Positions 47,245 through 59,377 of a DNA stretch of 64,000 nt are shown here, piece by piece. Numbering within the stretch: position 1 is the first letter of the stretch; every line of letters begins with the position of its first letter. The stretch is from positions 6,803,501 to 6,867,500 of the forward strand of contig NC_070559.1 of the NCBI RefSeq assembly GCF_026914185.1, given 5' to 3'. The notes under the pieces were generated by a model. That model saw only the letters and a program-made list of their open reading frames with translations. It was not told the origin of the DNA and did not search any database. Position numbers and translations under genes: made by a program. This DNA is from Puccinia triticina. Its lineage: Eukaryota > Basidiomycota > Pucciniomycetes > Pucciniales > Pucciniaceae.

Positions 47245-48112
47245 GCGGAGTGTCGTCAATAGCTTCTTGAAGTTGTGATCATTCGTCCGACCTTCCGCTT
47301 AGGATCGCTCGAAGCTCGTTCGTGTTGGGTGTGAGTGTGCTGGTTTATGTATGCGAACTTAACAACGTCCCTCGAGACTTCGGGGGTGAACTCGCGAAGC
47401 GAGCAAACATAAACCCGCCAAGTCCTTATTTTGAGTAGCATCTGGATGACTTCCCATCACATCTGGCACCCTCGCAGTTGCCGATGTAGACCCAAAAAGT
47501 TTAGATTTTTCCAGGGAAATCCAGCTGTTGGGTCTCCCTGGAAGGCCCTCAGATCTCGGCGGGAAGTGACCCACTTGGAGGACTTCCCTTCAATCTGGGA
47601 ACCCTTTCCAGACCTAGATCTGACCCAAATTTTGCAGGGAAATCTAGGCTTTGGGACTCTGGGAGCCTCCCAGATCGCTCGCAGATTGTGACAAGAGGTC
47701 CTCCTACCTTCCCGTGCAATCTGGGACCCCCGTAGATGTTGATTTAGACTCTACTTTTTAGGCTCTAGATCACTTGCGGGAGGCCCGCAGATCTTGACAG
47801 GAAGTAAGTAGAGGAACTTCCTGTCAATTTTCAATAGATCTGGAATTTCAGATTTCGCAGCTGGGAAATCTGAACTTTGGAACTCTGGATCACTTCGGGG
47901 ATCTTCTCAAGGAACCTTGGGATGGGCAGGAGTTGAGAACTCAATGTTGCTTTAGTCTAAGTTATCATTAAATAAAGACATTGTACCGAAGGAAATCTTT
48001 GTCGTTTCTCATAAAACAAACAGAATCAAAAGAGAAGGTAGTTGATGAATTACACACTAAAGAAAGCCATGGGCAAACGATAAGGAGAGAAACGAGTAGC
48101 CAGGAGAGGAGG
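47245..48112. other. Intergenic between ATG16 and SURF6 genes
   Basis: Upstream of ATG16 and downstream of the SURF6 gene. 47440-47930 contains repeated GGGAAATC, CCCAGAT and GGACTTCCCTTC motifs in both orientations, a diverged low-order repeat. No gene supported. Confidence 0.5.
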
Positions 48113-49619
48113 TTAGAAGCCTTTGACAGGTTTCTTACCAGTTGAGCTTTTAGATTTTTTATTAGGGTGAGGATTCCCCTTAGCTTTGATACCTTTTTTC
48201 TTATCACGGATCTGATCCTTACGAGCCTGGATATTTTCGTTGCGCTTCTTTTGTTTGTCTTCCTTAAGTTTCTCGACCACCTTGATCCGTTCGTCCCACT
48301 GATGTTTCTTCTTCTTCTTCTCCTTGGTCTGTTTCTTGAGTGCCTTCTCGATTTTTTTCCGATCGTCCATCACTTTCGTCCCCGAAGCTTGTAGATTAGC
48401 CTTTTCCCACTTCTTGCTCTCTTCAGCCCTCTCCCGAGCCTCCGGCGTCAGTTTCTCCAGGTAGGCTTCTCTCCTATCTAATGCCGTCTTCGCCTCCTGG
48501 GGTTTCTTCGACGTCCATGATGGGTTTTTGTGTCCGTGGGAATGGGCTCCATCAACTGCTGATGACTGTTTCAGATCAAACGATAAGGAGGAGAAAGCCA
48601 GATCGGGTTCGTGTGCATGAGCGCTATTCTTAGTCGACGACTTCGATCCTTCTGCCGCTGTAGGACCTGCAGCGTGTTTATCGGCTTTCGAAGGGGACGG
48701 ATCAGGCTGGTTCGATTTCGATTGTAGAGCTGGGTCTTTCGAAACTTCTTTTTGGGGTTGAACGTCTTCACTAGTCTTTCCACCCTTCTGTCGATTTCCA
48801 GAACCGGAGGGAGCGTTAGAGGGTTTAGAAGATGAGCCAGCGGATTTCTTCTTTTTGAGTAAGGTTTGTTCCAGTTTGAGTTGTTTCTCTTTCGAGCGTG
48901 CCTCCTTCCTTTCCTTCCGTCTCCGATCGCGCATCTCGCCTCGTTTTTTTCTCTCGAGATTGAGAAGAGCGTCTTTGCCGGTCAGACCGACAGAGTCGGA
49001 ATTTTCCGGTGACAGGTTGGTTCGCTGAGAAGTTCCTTGAAGGACTTCGATGCGTTTTTGAAGTTTAGCTTGTAGCTCGGCCCGAGACAGTTGAGCGGCG
49101 GGCGAGACGGTATCCTTGGTTGCTTCGCTTTCCTCATCGCCATCCGGTAAAGTTTTCGTGGTTTTCTGGCTCGACTGTGACTTGTCGCCAGCGCTCTTAT
49201 TTAACCCTTGTAGTTGTGGAATCGTAGGAAGTGTGTCGGGGTCATACTATTGGGAAGAGAACGGGCGATCAGCATTTTTGATCGACCCAAATAAGCTCGG
49301 ATACGAACCTTGGCGCGCTTCTGGAGTCGCTTGGCTTCGGGATCAACAGGCTGATGATATTTCTTATTTTTCTTGCCGGATTTCTGAGTGTTGTTTGGGA
49401 AGGTGAGTGAGAACTGCTGCTGGGCGATATAGTATTTCGGCGGGATCATGCGCATCAGTTCTTGAAACTGCTGGTCATGGGCCAGTATTGAAGCCTACAG
49501 GAAAGGTGGCCGATAAAAACAACAAAGGCCGGTCAATTGGAGATCAAGTATGAGATTAATATCAAGTTAGAAAAACAAACCCTCAGAGCCTCCAGTCCAT
49601 TGGCGTTTTCCGATTCCAT
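48113..49619 (-). CDS. SURF6 / Rrp14 family ribosome biogenesis protein
   Basis: SURF6/Rrp14 is a nucleolar protein needed for maturation of pre-rRNA and ribosomal subunits. Three exons: 49619-49581, 49494-49309 and 49246-48113, joined in frame, 452 residues, close to yeast Rrp14 in length. The N-terminus (MESENANGLEALRASILAHD, then LMRMIPPKYYI) is the family N-terminal motif. The middle is Ser/Lys-rich and low complexity. The C-terminal SURF6 domain is highly basic: KKKKKHQWDERIKVVEKLKE then KQKKRNENIQARKDQIRDKK, about residues 385-430. Introns of 86 and 62 nt have GT-AG borders. Divergent from the secreted-protein gene beginning at 50157. Confidence 0.9.
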
Positions 49620-50156
49620 CGATTATAGACTTCCAATATGTACCGGGTGAAGTTTGATGTTGACACTTGTATGTAGAACTCCGCTGGGTCTTCAGCGTGA
49701 GCAGCAGGCAAAACAGATTTCAAGTGTCCGTATTGAATACAGTATTGCATATTGTATATTCATAATTGACCAGTGCACTCCAACTTGATGCCGAAGGTGC
49801 GAAGCGCCAGGAAGCGCCCCCACCGGATTCGCGCCTCCAGGTGGTTCACAGTTCCCAGATGAGTTTTACTCGGGAGCTGTCGGCGGTTTGTCTCGTAGGT
49901 CTGAAGGACCCGCGGAGACTTTTTCCCTCAACAGTTATGTATATGATTCCGTTAAAACATCAGGTGTGCTCCACCTTGTTTGCCCGGAGCTATTTGGTTG
50001 CGTATTTCCCCTATATAATGGAGTCAAGTTCGGGCAGCAAGGACTGAGAGAAAACCATTCATTCATTCACAAAACCTTTGCACAACCAACCCCTACTTTC
50101 CCTGATCATCCCAAAAATGCTACCCACACTGTGTATAAGCATTGGGAAGTTAAAAA
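49620..50156. promoter_or_regulatory. Divergent intergenic region, SURF6 gene / secreted protein gene
   Basis: 538 bp between the two divergent starts. A TATA-like CTATATAAT at about 50011, in plus orientation, lies about 145 bp before the ATG at 50157. CATTCATTCATTCA follows near 50060. No other element recognised. Confidence 0.4.
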
Positions 50157-51990
50157 ATGTTATCGCAAACAGCTCATGACAATCAAGCTTCACATCGTAG
50201 CTCAACAACCATCTCCTACCCTCTATCTCTCGTAATCTTATTGCTCATAGTTGGGGTAGCTCTGGTTGAAGGGGCCGCACCTTCTCTCGGAGCTTCTGCA
50301 AGTCATGCTGCCTCCCACGTCAATCACACAACAGAGGCTAAGGCCCCATTTGGAGCCAATATAAATATAGGTGATGTAATCATTTGTAAATTCAATAAAA
50401 AATACAAAACTCAACATAAAGAATCCAATTTTTTTTGTAGGAAACCTACAGTACTGGTCTCATCAACTATGAAGTCAGATTTAACTGATTCAGCCATCTT
50501 CAGCACCATAATACCATTATATTGCTTTGTTTTGGTCAAAAGTGATATAATGGTACTACAGTACTGAATATGGCTGAATCAGTTTAATCTGATTTCATAA
50601 TTGAAGAGACCAGTATTGTAGGTTGCCTAGAAAAAATATTTGGAGGCTTTATGTTGAATTTTGTAGTTTTCATTGAATTAACCAATGATTATATCACCTA
50701 TATTTATATCGGCTCCAAACGAAGCCTAAATGTGAAGAACAGGCCGGGGTTTTGATTGGACAAATGGGGAAGCCGGACGTTTCTTTTGATAATTTGAATG
50801 CACCCATTAAAGACCAAGAAATCCTACAACCTGAAAAACCCAGTTTTGAAGAAACACCTTCCAAGGCCGCTGGACAACCACCAAATGAAAAAATACCCAG
50901 CAGATTGACTTGTATAGTTAGATTCTTAAACAAGCAGTTTAACAGACTGATGGAATGGTTTAGGAAGAAATTGGGTCCTTCTAGGGATTCAGGGCAGAAA
51001 GGTCAATGTAAGTTTCCAAGACTGTTGATTATTCTAATCTGTGAGAGAAAATCCGGATCATTTCATTTATTTCTCAAACCATTAAACTACCAATTGCTGA
51101 GAAAAATCATGTGATGTCTCTTCTGGCTTCTTACTTAACCATCCAATCTAGCTGTCAAAATGGAGAGAGAGAAAAAACACGAGGAAAAACAAACCCCATT
51201 CATGCAGCCCAAAGAATTCAATGTTCCCTTGGAAACCCAACATTTCACTCTAACCAATGAGAAGGCAATACCAGAAGAAACCCAGCCATCAGGGCAAACT
51301 GAGCAGCAAGATTTGTCTTCCAAAATCACACCTGTCATTATGAAAGATGAACAAATGGGCACAACCATGGCACAAAATAAAATTCCAAATCAATACCAGA
51401 GTCCAGTGCAACCTGAAGACCACAATGCTCCCTCAAAGGAAAAAACAATCCCAAGGAAGTCTAAACTCCAATACAGTCCCACCAAAACCAAAACTCTCAT
51501 TGAAAACAATGAGAAAATGGGTTCTGAAATAGCAAGAAATTCAATACCACCAAATTACCTGACTCTAATTGACTCTGACAGTGAAACCCCAAGTGATCTC
51601 TTTGTAACAAAAGATTTCATAAAAAAAGATGAAAACAATGTCTATAGAGCACTTGCCCACCTTAAATACAATAATCAAGAGGAACATCAGCTCATTGCAG
51701 AAGATATAGTGAATGCCATCAGTAAAAACCCAATGCATTTTGCAAATTATAAGATATCTCCCCAGAATGAAGATGAATATCTTGATATGATCCAGGTGGA
51801 TGACATCAATCATGGAAAAATTCGTCAGAGTGGAACCAAGGGTGTCATATTTGATGCCTTTTCATGGTTTCATCAAATTGGATTTAGTGTTGCACCAAGG
51901 AAAGCTACTGTGAATGAAGGTCATGCCTTTAGTAAATTCATGATATCCTTCATAATTCTTGCCCTAGAATCCCCAGTAATTCTGATTTGA
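50157..51990 (+). pseudogene. Putative secreted protein gene (effector-like), exon interrupted by a MITE
   Basis: The start at 50157 gives a short polar N-terminus, then a hydrophobic stretch SYPLSLVILLLIVGVALVEG (residues about 22-41), a likely signal peptide or signal anchor. With the MITE (50342-50726) and one TAA left out, exon 1 (to 51007) and exon 2 (51152-51990) form 1302 nt, exactly 434 codons. The intron 51008-51151 has GTAAGT and CTAG borders. The mature part is Lys/Glu/Gln/Pro-rich and ends in a short hydrophobic tail. I recognise no domain. As it stands, the frame meets stops within the MITE region, so the allele is probably broken. A rust effector role is only a guess from signal and novelty. 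Confidence 0.6.
50342..50726. mobile_element. 385-bp palindromic MITE in the secreted protein exon, TSD TAA
   Basis: Left end GGCCCCATTTGGAGCCAATA, and right end complement GGCTTCGTTTGGAGCC. Arms pair over most of the length. TAA at 50339-50341 and 50727-50729. Ends and TSD fit a PIF/Harbinger (Tourist-like) MITE and resemble the GGCCCCGTTTGG ends of 24810-26635. Confidence 0.88.
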
Positions 51991-53319
51991 TTGAGCCCTA
52001 AATAGTGTATTGATCCCTTGAACACCATTTCATCACACTCTCCATACCATTGCAACCATACCCCTTTATATCCACCCCAAAAATACAGTTTTCTTCATTA
52101 TTTTTAAAAAATCCACAACTACCATGAAAAAATATCTTTATTTTCACTCACTACAAACTGTCAGCCAATGTCTGTAGATTTACGTTTGGTTGATGATGTG
52201 AGATATGCAAGGCTGATGTTCAAACAGTGATTTGGATATTTATTGTGAACAGGCAATCTTGAGACAGTGATTTGAGTATGTATTGGAAGATGAGGAGGAA
52301 TGATATTATGTGTCTTGTCTTGTCTTTGATTTCTGGGGAACATAGAAAAGAGCAAGGGAAACCTAATATAAAGATGAGGAATGATGTAAATCTATACAAG
52401 CACATTATGACTATAATGAAGTGAAGGTAAAGTAACTGAGGAGATAAATATTGCAGACTGTGTAGAAAATATAACATTAACTTACTGGAAGTGTGTTGTA
52501 TTTACTTGCAGATTGACAGTGACATAAACCATCATTTCAAAATTCACATTTTTATTCTCAAAATAAAAATGTTTTGTGATTCATCTCTTGTATTCTAGTT
52601 CAATCTTGGAATCCTAATTCAATGTTCTTTGTTTTGGTTAATTTTTTTGGGATCCCTTTGTATCATGCACACACAATCACAGACTTCAAATTTGGTATAT
52701 GCATGGATAAATCAACAAGGTGTAAAACATCTTTTGTGGGATTCACTTTGAAAAAAAAAAAACTCAAGAAACTTCTGTCAGTTGACATGCAAGAACCAGG
52801 TTTGTACTTTGAAGTTTTGTCCAGCTTCATTTCATCTGGTCTTACATACCAGCTTATGTGCTACTGTGGCCCCAATTTGGTGGATTTCCTACTAAGGAAA
52901 ATTACCAAAACCTTAGCTACAGTGCCTCAAAATTTTACAGCACTGAGTTAAATAACCTCTTTAAGAATGGCTAGCTTCTAGGAAGTACCCCACCAACAGA
53001 AGCTAGTTTTGAGGGGGTGGCGGCTTTTGGACATATCTCCTACTAAGGTACTTATTATCCGGCATATTCATAACTTTTTTTCCCACCACATGCATAAAAA
53101 TTTAAGAGGACAGAGAATTATGCACAAACTGAACTTCTTGAAATTTTTAGTAATATTGTGTCATCAGAACATGTGATATAAGGGGTGCACGGTGGGCTTA
53201 CTAGGCAAATGACTCCTAACTGTATACCTTTTTGGTTACAGACCCAAATTTTCTGAGAAATTTCATGAATAATTTAATGTTAAAAATTATGCACACCATG
53301 AAATTCTTAACAATGGTAC
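51991..53319. other. Gene-free AT-rich stretch with an orphan transposon end
   Basis: 52747-52795 (CACTTTGAAAAAAAAAAAAC, then CTGTCAGTTGACATGCAAG) matches the ends of the CACTG-type MITE at 12270, but no partner end was found. CATGTGATATAAGGGGTGCA near 53170 belongs to the palindrome family seen at 26639. Confidence 0.55.
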
Positions 53320-54724
53320 CACCAGGAAAAAAAAAATAGTCACTTGATGGCAAGTGACATGATGCAGCTTTGGTTTCTGCTCCAGAGCTACTCCAGCGCT
53401 GCTCCAAGTCTGCTCCACCAGCACTTGTAGAGCTTGCAGGACTGCACCAGAGCACTCAATGTGGCACAGTCAGCTGATCCTAATTTTTTCCCAGGAACAG
53501 GTGATGCTCATCATAAGCTGAGCAGTAGGCATTGACTGAGCCTGGGCCAAAGCTGAGCATTGGCTGAGCCTGGGCCACAGCTGAGCATTGGATATTCCAA
53601 GCCTGAAACAAATCCAAGTGTCAGCTAGACCAAGAATATTCCAAATCTGAGCATCAGCTTAGCCAACAATGGTCCAAAGCTGAGCATCATCTTGGAAAAG
53701 GCTTGTGCAGAGCTTAGGATTAGCTGGGACAATACTGTTCAAAAGATTAACACCAGCTGGGCCAAAATTTTTCAAAAGCTGAGCATTGGCTGAGCCAATG
53801 CTGGTACAAAGCTGAGCATTGGCTGAGCCAAGGCTGTTCCAAAGCTGAGTATCAGATTTTTTGAGACTATTCAAAAGATTAATATCACCTGAGCCAAGGC
53901 TGTTCCACAGCTGAGAATCAGCTGAGCCAAGGCTGGTCCACAGCTGAGCATCAGCTGAGCCAAGGCTGGTCCACAGCTGAGCATCAGCTGAGCCAAGGCT
54001 GGTCCACAGCTGAGCATCAGCTGAGCCAAGGCTGGTCCACAGCTGAGCATCAGCTGAGCCAAGGCTGGTCCACAGCTGAGCATCAGCTGAGCATCAGCTG
54101 AGCCAAGGCTGGTCCACAGCTGAGCATCAGCTGAGCCAAGGCTGGTCCACAGCTGAGCATCAGCTGAGCCAAGGCTAGTCCACAGCTGAGCATTGTCTTA
54201 GCCAAGTTTGGTCCACAGCTGAGCATCAGCTGAGCCAAGGCTGGTCCACAGATGAGCATAAGCTGTTACAGGAGTGGTCAGACTCAGAATCTGAGCATTG
54301 GCTGGGCCGAGATTTATCCAAAGCTGAAAATCAGCTGAGTCAATACTGGTCCAAAGCTGAGCATTGGCTGGGCCAATGATAGTCCTAATCTGAGTCTAAG
54401 CTGAGCCATGACTGGAATAAAGCTGAAAATAAGCTGGGCAAGGACTGGTTCTGATCTGGGCAACAAAGCTGAGCATGAGCTGGGCACCAAAGCTGAGCAT
54501 AAGCTGGAAGCTAAAACTGAGTATCAGCTGACCAGAAATGGGGATCAGTGGTGCCCAGCAAAAACTGAGGATCTCCTGTGGAAATTCTTAAACTGGTTAG
54601 ATGGTGGGTAGATGGTGGGTAGATGATGGGTAGATGGTGGGTAGATGATGGGTAGATGGTGGGTAGCCCGCTGGAGCTGGAATGATGTCACTTGTCATCA
54701 AGTGACTATTTTTCTTTCCTGGTG
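53320..54724. mobile_element. CACCAGG-type TIR element with CTGAGCATCAGCTGAGCC minisatellite
   Basis: Left end CACCAGGAAAAAAAAAATAG and right end complement CACCAGGAAAGAAAAATAGT, with an inner block CAAGTGACAT/ATGTCACTTG. Flanking triplets TAC and TAT match at two of three bases. The interior is a minisatellite of about 30 bp, AGCTGAGCCAAGGCTGGTCC, in a dozen or more copies (densest 53890-54250), then a GATGGTGGGTA repeat (54600-54665). Same ends as 19314-21350 but an unrelated satellite. No transposase. Confidence 0.82.
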
Positions 54725-56333
54725 TATCCCATGTTCTGATACCACACCGGTGTGGTATCAGAACATGGGATATAAGGGATGTGCACTAGTAGGTAATATG
54801 ACAACTGTGAAAACCTTTTATCTCATTTTCTGACATTCCAATATGGCCAAGAATTTCATGGCACATATAGTATACATAATCATAAGTTGTTCCTATTAAC
54901 ATATCTCACATCTCACCATTGTATTAGCATATTCTAGTTATATTCACAGTTTGCAGTCCGCAGCATACTTTGAAACCTAGTTAATTGTACTTAGTCCAGT
55001 CCCCATTTGTGTTACTGTTTCTTCATTCAACTATTGTTTCAAAACCCGTTCACCCTGCTCACTCTTCAACTGCAAACTGTATAGGTCCGTTTCCTAGTTT
55101 CACTTTGTCACAGCTCTCAAGTCCTCATTCTCTTTCTTTTATACTCTCCCTTGTTTTTAGTTTTGTCCGTTGTGCTCCTGTCGCTGCCGCTGTCCGCTTG
55201 CTTGCTCACAAGCTCCTCAAACCCTTAAGGTTAGTATAAATGAACTTCATTCAACTATTGTTTCAAAACCCGTTTGCCCTGCTCACTCTCCAACTGCAAA
55301 CTGTATAGGTTTGTCTGTTGTGCTCCTGTCGCCGCCGCTGTCCGCTTGCTTGCTCACAAGCTCCTCAAACCCTTAAGACTTTTTGTCCAATAGTTCTTAG
55401 TAATTTTCCTTAGTGGGAAATCCGCCAAATTAAAGCCACAGTAGCACATGGCTTTCCTGGGGTGAGATAATGCTGCGCAGCTCACCATGTTCCCTTCAGA
55501 GGTTCTTCTGCATGCTGTAACACTTTGGGGGGTTTGGGCGCTGCAGTGTGGAAATATAAATTTTTCTTTGTTTTTGCCATTTTTTGTGAAGGTAAATTTT
55601 GAACTTCCATTCTCATCTGGATAGCGGAATTAATTTTCTGACTCCCAAAATCTCCCTGGACCAATGTTGGGTCCTGATGACCCAGCACGGACGTTGAAAT
55701 CCGGTCCTCCGGACGTTTGCGGCGTTTTGGGAGTCAGAGAAGGACAAGAGTGTTTGCCTTCTTGAATTGACAATATCTAGCTCGTTGACATCCCCAATTG
55801 TACTATCTGGTCTCTGCCTACCTTTGGATCGGATAGCCGAAGCCTGCGGGCGCCCGCTCACGGCCATTACTGATTTTAAGGGGCCGGGCCAATATTAAGA
55901 TGATCTGCAAAAGTGGTGTCCGCGCGCGGCCCCGGGCGGCCTCCTGGACACTCGGCGCAATTGGCATCCTGAAAAAAACCCCGGTATAAATGCGGAAAAG
56001 GGGGTACACTCAAACCAGGGACCCCCTGGATACCAGATTACTTTACCATTAATCAATAAAGAGGCCTCTTACATTACTTGCAATGCCTCCATTTGTGTGT
56101 TACTGTTAGCAATAACGACGGCAAAATAGTTACATATACTTTACAAAAATCCATCAGATGTTGCAAAGTAACTGCCCACTAGTGATTCCGGCCTCTCACA
56201 CCTCATCCTCTATGTTCATCACAACAACCAGTCCAACGGAATGGACATGCTCCCTGACTTATGAGTAGTAGCCAAACAAATTCCCTCAACAAAAGAAAAA
56301 CAAAAGAGCGGTCTGAAAGAGTAAAGTTTCAAG
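54725..56333. repeat. Spacer with palindrome and a tandem duplication
   Basis: 54725-54775 is a palindrome (CCCATGTTCTGATACCACAC and its complement). At 55018-55228 and 55242-55376 a block TTCATTCAACTATTGTTTCA is duplicated, the second copy with an internal deletion of about 75 bp. 55975-56010 carries GCGGAAAAGGGGGTAC, related to 18826 and 24328. No gene supported. Confidence 0.55.
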
Positions 56334-58580
56334 TTAATTGGGACCAGGAGGGCCGCCGCCGCCGCCGCCGCCGATAAGCGCGAGTTTTTTGTCGCGCCCA
56401 CGGACCTTGCGGTGTGTGAGTGACTTAGAGTGGTGAGTCCGAGCGCGACCAGACGAGGGTCCTCCTCTCGGGGCGTCTGTTCCGGAAGATCTTGGATGGC
56501 CGGACGAGGAGGCAGAGCCGGTGGGGTCGGTCGGGGCGGATGGCCCGGGACGTCCTCCCCGGCCGCGTCTATTGCCGCCCCGGCCCCGCTCTCCTCCTCC
56601 TGGACCTCCTCCTCGACCCCTCTCTCTTCCTGCCCGCTCGCCCCGCCCGCGACTGCCGTCTCCACCTGGATCTGCCATCGCCGTTCCGCGGTTATTCGGA
56701 GCCTGAAGGGCCGTCTGGAGCCGATACTTCTCCAAGATCTCATCCTTCTGAGGCTGCTCTCACACACACAGAGAAACACAAACAGTCTACAACATGAACA
56801 GCCGAACAAAAATAGCAATGCTCGATAGCGAGAGATAGACAGACGTTACGTTCGAACATGGTCTTCCAGGCCTCGATCAGGTCGTCCTGTTTCGTAGACA
56901 AGAGCCGGTCTTTGAGCGCGAGTCTGCGCTTGGAGCCCCGGGCGCTGGGCAAGAAGACGGCGGGGTCGTCGAGGTAGACGGCGCAGAGCACGGCCTCGTC
57001 GAGGCTTCGCGCGTCCAGTCCGCTGCTCTGCTGCTCCGGAGCAGCAGCTTTTCCCCGCGCTTGTGAGCGTGCGGCGGCCGGGAGAGGGGACGACGGACGC
57101 GACGGCTCTTCGGGGTCGGAGAGGTCGTCGCCGTCTTCGTGTCCGACCTTGAAGCGATGATCATCATCTGAGAAAATATCCACGACTTGTTCTAAAACGC
57201 GCTTTGTCTTCTCATCTTGCGCGTCTTCTTCATCATCCGAGTATATGACTAGCTCGCTCCGCTCCGCTTCCGCCGCCCTTTCTTCGTCCTCTATCCGCTC
57301 TAGTCGCGCCTTGATTTGATTCTTCATCTCCTTCGTCAAATGGCTCTTGTCATTCATAATCTCGTTTTCATCTAACCTGTTGTGTTCGAGATGTTCAGAT
57401 CAATGAATATATATACATATATATATAGATCTTTTGTGTGCGTGTGTGTGTAGAGTGGAACTTACTTGATTTTTCCTATCCTGAGTAGATTAGGATCCAT
57501 TCGCTGCTCATCGAAGATATTTCGCCTGTTTGCGGTCGGATCATCAGGGAGTGAAGGGTTGACTAGGGGAGAGTGAGAGGGGATGAATTGGGGGTCACTG
57601 AAGCTTCGCTCGATCAGGCGTTGTGCGCCTTGCTGAGCGTCCTGGAACTCAGCATGTTTCTCGATGATCGATCGGAGTGTCTGTGGACTGGCCAGATCGG
57701 GGAGGACGGACAAGACCTCATTGACGATCGATGTGAGTTCAGGACGGTCGTTGTTTTTGGTGGGTTGGTGGCCATTGTAGATCTTGAATATCGGATGGTC
57801 CTCCGCTGCTGAGAAGAAGGCTGCGAGAGGGTCCTGCTTGGCCTTGGAGTTGTTTGTGCCGGTCAGTTCTTCGAGATCGCGGATTAGGCTGGGATAGTTG
57901 AGATAGAGCTCGGTGAGCAGTCTGGTTGACTTGGAGCTGAGTAGGCTGAAGAGTTGCTGTTTGAGTGGGCTTGAGTCGAATGCGACGGTGGCCGATCTGA
58001 GCCTGGGGATGATACCGTGCTTGAGGACGTGGATGATGATGAAGAGTAGCTCTCTTCTGATATCATGTGCGTTGTGCTGTTGGCGTTGTTCCTCTTGCTC
58101 CTGTTGGGTGATCAGTCTGGTGAGTTCATTGAATGGGTTGATGTCTTCCTGATGGCTTGATGTGTAGTATTCTTTGATTAGGCTGGGATGGGAGAGTGCG
58201 ATGAGTCGTAGCTGGGTTGCTTGCAGTAGTTCTGGTGGGTTGGCTGCACACAGTCTCTGGGCGAGTAGTTGGATGTGTATGCTGAGTTGCTGTTGGAGTT
58301 GCTGGTTTCTGTTTAGGTTGTCGGCGATGATTTTCTGTATGACTGATTGATTTTTTTCGGCATAGCTGCTGATCAGCTGGACTATCAGCTGGGGTGTGAG
58401 CTTTTGTTGTAGTCTATTGAGGTTCTCGGCCAGTCTGAGCAGGCTGTTTCTGAGTGCGTCGGCGTGAGTTTTCCGTCTCAGTACGCTGGTCAGCAGTCGT
58501 TGGATGTCCTGGCCGAGTGGTTCTTCGACGTGGCTGAGTGCGTCGAGTCGCCGGTTGAGTTGCTGGATGGTTTCGTCCAT
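56334..58580 (-). CDS. ASCC2/Cue3-like CUE-domain protein (ribosome quality control trigger complex)
   Basis: ASCC2 (yeast Cue3) binds ubiquitin through its CUE domain and works with the ASCC3/Slh1 helicase to split collided ribosomes. Three exons: 58580-57466, 57376-56845 and 56753-56334, giving 688 residues with GT-AG introns of 89 and 91 nt. Residues about 1-270 are the helical region typical of the family. A CUE-like segment ELTSIVNEVLSVLPDLASPQ begins at about 281. NDKSHLTKEMK opens an acidic linker. TMFERN joined to PQKDEILEKYRLQ crosses the last splice site. The tail is RGG-rich and contains HHSKSLTHRKVRGRDKK, like the HNRK..HARKM tail of Cue3. The upstream start is uncertain. Confidence 0.78.
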
Positions 58581-59377
58581 CGTCGCTCATGGAGTCATCG
58601 TGGCTGCTCGAGCCAACGGAGTCGAGCTTGCATCTTCCCCGGGTGGTCATCCCGGGTAGTACATACATACTCCGGCGGATCCTGAGCACAGCATGGTAAC
58701 AACTGGGTTACTATAGAATTTTAAAAAAACGTTAGAGCTTCACAATAGAATTTTAAAAAAACATTAGAGCCCATTTTAAGGCCTTGATGCAACGGTGCCA
58801 CACTTAGCTTGATATGAATTTCTGAGATATTACTGCTGAGAATTAGAGAAATCAATGAAGAGTTTGTTGGAATTTGGGTAATCAACAGCGAACCTTTCCC
58901 ACCTTTCCTAGAGCTTTGGCCTAAAGGTTCTCAATTCTCAGCTCAGTTGGCGATGTGTAACGTTTAAATCAGAGAAATGAAGGGTTTTCAAAGCTGTGGA
59001 AACTTGGCATCAAAAAAAACCTGTCCTATTTCTCTTAGAAGCCCACTCAAGGTCCCTCTCAACTCTGAGGGACAATCCTGCCGACATTGTTCACGGGGAT
59101 GGGGACTTGTTCAGTTCTGCTGAATTTTGGTGCCCGTTGTAATTCCTTTCTTTTTTGTAAAAAAAAAGTATTTTTTCACTAAGCAAACAATTCCCGGGTC
59201 GGAAGTTGGAGAGACGATTCGCAAAGAAAGCTCCTTGGTCCTGGCGACCATCTCATACGCTATTGCTTTGTTGCAGGCTCATGATCGTTATAGAATGATA
59301 AAGGACGCAGCTAACGAGATGCAATAAGAAACACGACAACGGCTCAAGAAGGAAAAGAAAGTAAAAGCAAGATTTTT
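58581..59377. other. Intergenic with a possible terminal exon
   Basis: 58721-58765 has a repeated TAGAATTTTAAAAAAAC. On the plus strand 59180-59327, PGSEVGETIRKESSLVLATI then SYAIALLQAHDRYRMIKDAA ends in a stop and could be a last exon of an unknown gene. No upstream exons were found, so I do not call it. Confidence 0.3.

Noticed and set aside
50342..50726. The MITE acting as a spliced intron of the secreted-protein gene
   Set aside because: Candidate donor GTGATG and nearby AG sites do not restore the downstream frame; not excluded without RNA data.
53659..54083. Two minus frames with LAQLMLSCGPA repeats
   Set aside because: Translation of the 30-bp minisatellite in the CACCAGG-type element.
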